Origin: Spirodela intermedia
Taxonomy: Eukaryota > Streptophyta > Magnoliopsida > Alismatales > Araceae
DNA: 64,000 bases
Direction of reading: 5' to 3'
Assembly: GCA_902729315.2 (NCBI GenBank)
Contig: LR746272.1
Location: 9,108,327-9,172,326 of the forward strand
The stretch's first letter is position 1, and every line of letters begins with the position of its first letter. A program made the translations under genes and the position numbers. Shown piece by piece: positions 58,769 through 64,000 of this stretch. Under the pieces are notes generated by a model. That model was given only the letters and a program-made list of their open reading frames with translations, was not told the origin of the DNA and made no database searches.

Positions 58769-60900
58769 TATTTTCATTTGATCAGAACCTCTAGTCTAGA
58801 AGGTGAGAATCATCATTGTAATAATTCTTCTAGCTCAACACTCCAAACAAGTTGATAATTGAGGATCTGTGGTCATAGTTATTCTCATTCCTTTGAGCTG
58901 AGAGCGTGTTTTAACTAAGATATATGAAAGACATGATGGATTTGGATAGAATTGGGTAGGTCTAATTGATATGCCACTAATTCGCTCAGTTTGAGGAAAC
59001 GATAAGGCCCAAGAAACCTTAGAGCTTTTCATTTGGTTGCCTTGGTAATGATTGTAGATGATATAAAATAATGCAGAGGAAATTCATATCACCAATCTTG
59101 GAGATTTCTCAACAGTGTTTATCATGCTGAGTTTTCATATGACTTTGAGCTTGGAATAAAAGACCATTAAGCTGTGTCAAGACAACATATTGCTCTTGCA
59201 GTTACTATTCCTAGGATGCAATCGGAATTTGTTGATGGCCAAGGTGAATAAATGGTAGAGGCTCACAACCATAAACAATATAAAAGGGAGTGAATTGTGA
59301 GGACACATAATACGTGGTGTTATACTAGTATTCAGCCTAGGGTAAGCAGCAATTCCTATTGCTAGGATGAACATTTGCAAAGCATCATAAGTAAGTTTTC
59401 AGACATCTATTAACAACCTCCATTTGTCCATTAGTTTGAGAGTGGTATGACATGGTTTTATGAAGTTTAGTGCCTTGAAGGTAAAATAATTCTCTCTAAA
59501 ACTAACTCATGCATATTTGGCCATGATCTAAAACAAGTGTTAGAGGAAAATTATGCAACTTGATAATATCTTTCAAAAATAAGGTTGTGATTTTTTTAAT
59601 TGTGAAGGTGTGATTAAGTAGAGAGAAGTGAGTGAACTGACTTAAGCAATCAACAACCACTATAATGGTTGAAATCCATCTGAACGAAGTAAACCCTTGA
59701 TGAAGTCCATAGATAATTCTTCCCATAATGGTTGAAGGAGTGTTGGGAAGTAAATGGATGGCACTGCGATGAGAAGGAAGACTTATTGGATTTGAAAAAA
59801 CTTGTGGACATTTAAGAGCAAGATTTTGAGATATTTGAGTGGGGGATTATTAAGGTCTAGTTGTATTCTTGGTGTGTTCATCCTCATTGATGGAAAAATG
59901 ACTAAGTTTAATGAGAAAACTAGGTTGTGGTAGCTTTCTCAGTCTATGAGTTTAAGAGAGGTGTTGAATTTAGATAAATGTGAATTGTTTTGTAATTTTA
60001 CAATAGTGTCACCCATGGTGAATTGCATAGCCAGCACTTGATAATTTGATTCAACTTTACCTAAGATTTATGGTCACTACTTACCTAAGATGAGGTCCAT
60101 ATTCTCGAGTTGAATAGGAAGAAAGTCATTTTTGACAATGATACCTTGGAATTGCATATATATGTTGTGAAAAAATCTCTAACCTTGAATAGAAGTACCT
60201 ATGCTAATTATCATGCCGAAAGTGGGACTTGACTACATGAGAAGGCCGAGGTTAATACAATATCCATCAAGATGAAATTGTGAGTGGCCCCATTATCAAT
60301 GAGAATGGTATATCCCAAGACTCCAATTTCCCTCACAATTCCATTGTTTTAGGATCAGGAAGACCCACAACCAAATTGATGGAAACTCATTTTGCTCATC
60401 CAAAGTGTTGGTAACCCATATCCAAAGTGTATGGATTGCCTTCAGAGGTGGAATATGTGACTTGGCCTTCTTCCCCCACTATCATGATGAGAAGCTCCTT
60501 ACAACATTTGTGGCTTGGAGTGAATTTTTCACATGTAGGAAAAATAGTCTTTTAGTCCTTCTATTTTGATATTCAGCATTTGTGAGTGGAAATTCATAAT
60601 TTTGAGGAGAAGCCATTGAAGTCCATATAGTTGGAGGTAGAAGATTGTCATGAGATTGACTGTTGGTGAACAATTGGTGTTAGGTTTGTACTCTCAAGGA
60701 TAATGGGCTTGTGACATTTACAAAAGTAGTATAAGATAATTTTAATGAAGAAGAATGTTCTGCTCTTTAGTGCTTTGGGCCACTCACTTGATATCTAGGA
60801 GGCCGTGAAGTTGTAGTGTACCTCCACCCTAATATCAGGTTTCAACCCCTTCAAAAAGATATCTTATATGAAATTAAGAGAGAGGTATGTAACTACTCCT
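58769..60900 (-). pseudogene. Degenerate Ty3/gypsy gag-pol (element 1)
   Basis: Minus-strand remnants. Integrase core about 59,200-59,760, with IIVVVDCLSQFTHF, MSYHSQTNGQMEVVNRC and FTPFYIVYG. Aspartic protease near 60,265-60,310, with LIDNGATHNFI, where the catalytic D-S/T-G triplet is D-N-G. A gag-like FLKGLKPDI lies near 60,850. The protease and integrase are only about 500 bp apart, so reverse transcriptase and RNase H have been deleted. Many stops; inactive. Confidence 0.85.
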
Positions 60901-62056
60901 AATATGAGCTTAAAGTTTCATTGATAATATACCATAGTCAAATTTTGTTGCAGATTGATTAACTATTGTAAGAGAATGCCCTATGAAAAATTTTCAAATC
61001 AATCTAAGACTTTCTAACATAAATATGAGTAGTTGGTAAAATAATGATTACTCTCAATCTAATAAAACTAATGAAAGACCTCATCATTGAAACTTGTAGA
61101 TGCCCTCCGTGTTGACACACAGTGTGTTTTAATAGATATAGTGAAAAATTATTTGCAAATTATTTTTGAATGAGTTGAATTATAATATGTATCCTGATTG
61201 TTTAATTATAAGATAAGTTTAATTGAAAAATATTTAAATAATATATATTGATGATGATTTACATAATTTTATAGCTAACAATGAATATAATGAGTCATAC
61301 CCTTGAGATATTCTTTTGTACTAAAGTAATGCGGTGCAATATACTCTTATTATAAAACATCATAACATGTGTCAAAAAACATATGACAAAATCTCATGAA
61401 TATTTTGAAAAATTGAAGTCACAGGTGAAATTCAAATGTAGCACTTGAGTAATGTGAAGAATGTGTTAGTGTGACATTGTCTGAAATATCAAAGACATAT
61501 GATGACAAACAAGAGATTTAAACTCAAGAAGTAAAATATATGGAAGAATAAAACATAAAAGCCAAATTATTCAAATCAAAAAATAGGTGAAATTTAAATT
61601 CCAAGCACTATAACATGTAGAAAGCTGATCGAGATATTCAACACAAAATATGTGATCAATGATTAAAGTAAGGCTTGAACTCAAGACTCTCAAAACAACT
61701 AAGCTAGATTATTCGCATAAAGCAAAGGTGATGAAGAAGTCATCACTATGTAACCTACATGATGACATATTAGAGTTTTACATAAAAACAACAAAATAAA
61801 AATAACTAAACTTCAACCTAGTATCAAGTGAAAGATCAATCATTAAAATTACATGTACATCTAGACAAGTTTTAAAGACTACTTGTGAGAGACCTACATT
61901 TTTCAAAACGAACAAAGACTCAAGGTCAATCTTTCATACTCCAAATAGAAACACATAATCATAGTGTGTAGACTAAATGATAGGCTCAACATCAACATCT
62001 TACCTTGACTTTGAAGACAAATATGTCTATTGATCAATTATCTCCATACATCATAT
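60901..62056. other. AT-rich segment without recognised gene
   Basis: Probably decayed retrotransposon DNA between gypsy element 1 and copy D. I see no LTR matching 56,435-57,015 here. Confidence 0.4.
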
Positions 62057-63924
62057 CAATAAGTTTTTATTATCACGAGTTAATAATTAATTAATAATAT
62101 ATGTTGTCTTAACTCATGATAAATAAATTTATATTTATGTTAAATTCTGAAAAGTAGTTTTTAGTTAGTGAATGTAAATTTTGACTAATTATGTGATTTT
62201 ATGTGAATTTATATAAATTTTATAATCATAATTTTTAGATAAATAAATAAAAATAATACAAAAAAGGGAGGACCTGTCAACTAGCTAGGCTCACATGTAA
62301 ATCAGAAGCACAATCAAATAGAGCCATAAGTAAGGGGGATTGAGCAACTAAGGATTGATAGGGGGGCACATGTGCATCAATCTCCTTCCACGCCATCGAT
62401 GGCTATCCAAGTGTAAAAGAGTGATCTTACACACATGAGAGGACTATATTAACTATAGAACGAGTTATTACTATAGATTTATCTCAAAACTCAGCACATA
62501 GTCAATGTGATACTAAATTCAAGATACCATTCATCTTCAACTATTTTTAATATTCATATATACCTATAATATCCTTAAATAATAAGGAGATACCCTTATA
62601 CGTCACTTAACAAAAGTATTTATATACATATTTCATTCGCTCTCATATAGGTGGGTGACTAACAAAAGTTTGAATAACACTAGAGTCAAAACTCATATTT
62701 TTTATTTAATTAAATTGTGATTTTCTTATAGAGCATCGATCAACAATTAAGTTTCTAGAATCACTTAATTATTAGCAAAAATGTCATCAATATGATTTGG
62801 TGAGTATTGTTACCAACTACCAAATGATTCTAGATAAAAATATCACAAATCTATTAAATAAATCATCTTTGATTGATCAACGAATTAGCTGTTGTCAGAA
62901 AGAAGACGATATGTCGTGAGATTAGTCCCCTCTTAAAAGTGTACTAGATGCGATGAAGAGTCTCATTTTGCTACACAGACTTGAGGGATGAGGCTCTCTA
63001 AAACGTGCCCCACCTCCATACAACTTATCTTTATCGAGTGACAGCCACTACAATTTACAAGTCATTGTATTTTTGCTTCATCGGGTGACAGCCATCAAAA
63101 TTTGTAAGTTGCTGTATTTTTGCTTCCTTAGGTAATAGCCGTCGGAGATAATTCATCGACCCACCTTATCGATTTTTAGACTTTGAAAAAATATTTAGAG
63201 ATTACCCATATCATCCATGTCTAAAGAAAACTTTTGAGGTAGTAGACATTACATGATAGTCCCCCCCTAAATGCTCAGGGTTCTAACCCATTACCGCCGC
63301 AATGATGAAACTATGTCTTATCATTTTTAACTAGTTTAACTTCTATCATCATTTTTTAGACTTCAAAAAGAGATTTAGAGAATGCTCATATCATCCATGT
63401 CCAAGGTCAATCTTTCAGGCTGTAGATATCACACAATAATCATCTCAAATGTCTATAATTCTAATACATCATCGTTGTGATGCTAGAATTCTATCTTTAC
63501 TTATTTTAAACTAGTTTATTTTAAAATAAATAATATTTTACTTTATTTTAAGTTTCAAAACTATTCTTTAGTCAATTAAAATTCTTATTTATGTAATAAT
63601 CATCATTCTTTGGGTACTAACATCATCTTGATGCCAGTACCTGAAATTTTTCTTTTTCATGAATTTTCAAATAGATTTTATTTTCAAAATTTAGTCTAAA
63701 AACATAAGAAATCATATTCTTTTCATAAAATTATAAAATTTTACCTGATATTAGTTTACATCCATGTGATTGATCTGAAAATTATTCACTATTTTTTAAA
63801 CTTTTATTAAATCATAATTAATATATTTATTCATAAATACTTTTAAATATCTAAAAATTAGTATTTTCTAATTTTATAAATATTTAATTTACATGATTTA
63901 ATATGCAATGACTGAGTCATATCA
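62057..63924 (-). mobile_element. Diverged copy of the ~1.63 kb LTR family (copy D)
   Basis: Reads on the minus strand from TGATATGACTCAGTCATTG (63,924) to CATGATAA-type 3' sequence at 62,057, 1,868 bp. It contains three instead of two of the ~49-bp units around GGCTGTCACCCG (about 63,020-63,150). The USE position is degenerate (AGTATCACATTG near 62,510), although a CTATAGTAA TATA-like motif remains. A CATAT near both ends hints at a worn target-site duplication, but the frame is off by two bases. It is the oldest-looking full-length copy. Confidence 0.8.
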
Positions 63925-64000
63925 TATACCTACAAGCTTAAAGATCTGAGCCTATGTATGACCAAAGGTTAAAAGCATATATTCTAAATAGTAACTCATT

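Noticed and set aside
62052-63929. Clean 5-bp target duplication around copy D
   Set aside because: CATAT occurs near both ends but not exactly at the element borders, so I do not claim it.

Overview
This is nuclear DNA of a flowering plant. The genes have many GT-AG introns, TATA-box promoters and plant-specific families, and the second half is packed with LTR-retrotransposon debris. GC-rich coding exons and a class-D-like MADS protein that reads closest to grass OsMADS13-type proteins make a monocot plausible, but the window does not prove it. I assembled exon structures by matching splice sites, reading frame and family protein sequence by eye; no alignment was run.

Layout. 1-8,900: AT-rich intergenic DNA with no gene I can support. 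8,900-11,650: a purine-rich promoter region (a ~400 bp polypurine minisatellite plus several GA/CT tracts) leading to a TATA box. 11,655-17,460: an AGAMOUS-clade, probably class D (STK/AGL11-type), MADS-box gene; its large regulatory intron carries two perfect CArG boxes and more GA tracts. 19,320-33,445: a complete class I trehalose-6-phosphate synthase gene (TPS1-type, 17 coding exons, 947 residues). 35,342-39,903: a complete subtilase gene of the SBT5.6 type (10 exons, 778 residues). All three genes are on the + strand. 53,913-54,362 (minus): an intact intronless STIG1-type secreted cysteine-rich protein.

41,700-64,000 is a retrotransposon graveyard. Two degenerate Ty3/gypsy elements lie on the minus strand (about 42,257-49,655 and 56,435-60,900). 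They are riddled by, or flanked by, a family of ~1.63 kb elements: two copies have perfect 5-bp target-site duplications and TG...CA ends (solo LTRs), two are diverged full-length copies and two are 5' fragments. A 327 bp solo LTR of another type also has a perfect 5-bp duplication. At 55,513-56,434 lies a dead duplicate of the subtilase promoter, exon 1 and start of exon 2, cut off by a gypsy LTR.

Most interesting points: (1) the ~1.63 kb LTR family carries an snRNA-type Upstream Sequence Element (RTCCCACATCG) about 25-27 bp before a TATA box in three copies; (2) GAGA tracts and paired CArG boxes surround the class-D MADS gene, matching the known BPC/MADS control of STK; (3) the subtilase has a promoter-plus-exon duplicate that lost its TATA-like box and both candidate start codons and was then interrupted by nested transposons. 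The three + strand genes do not form an evident pathway; their adjacency looks like ordinary plant gene order.
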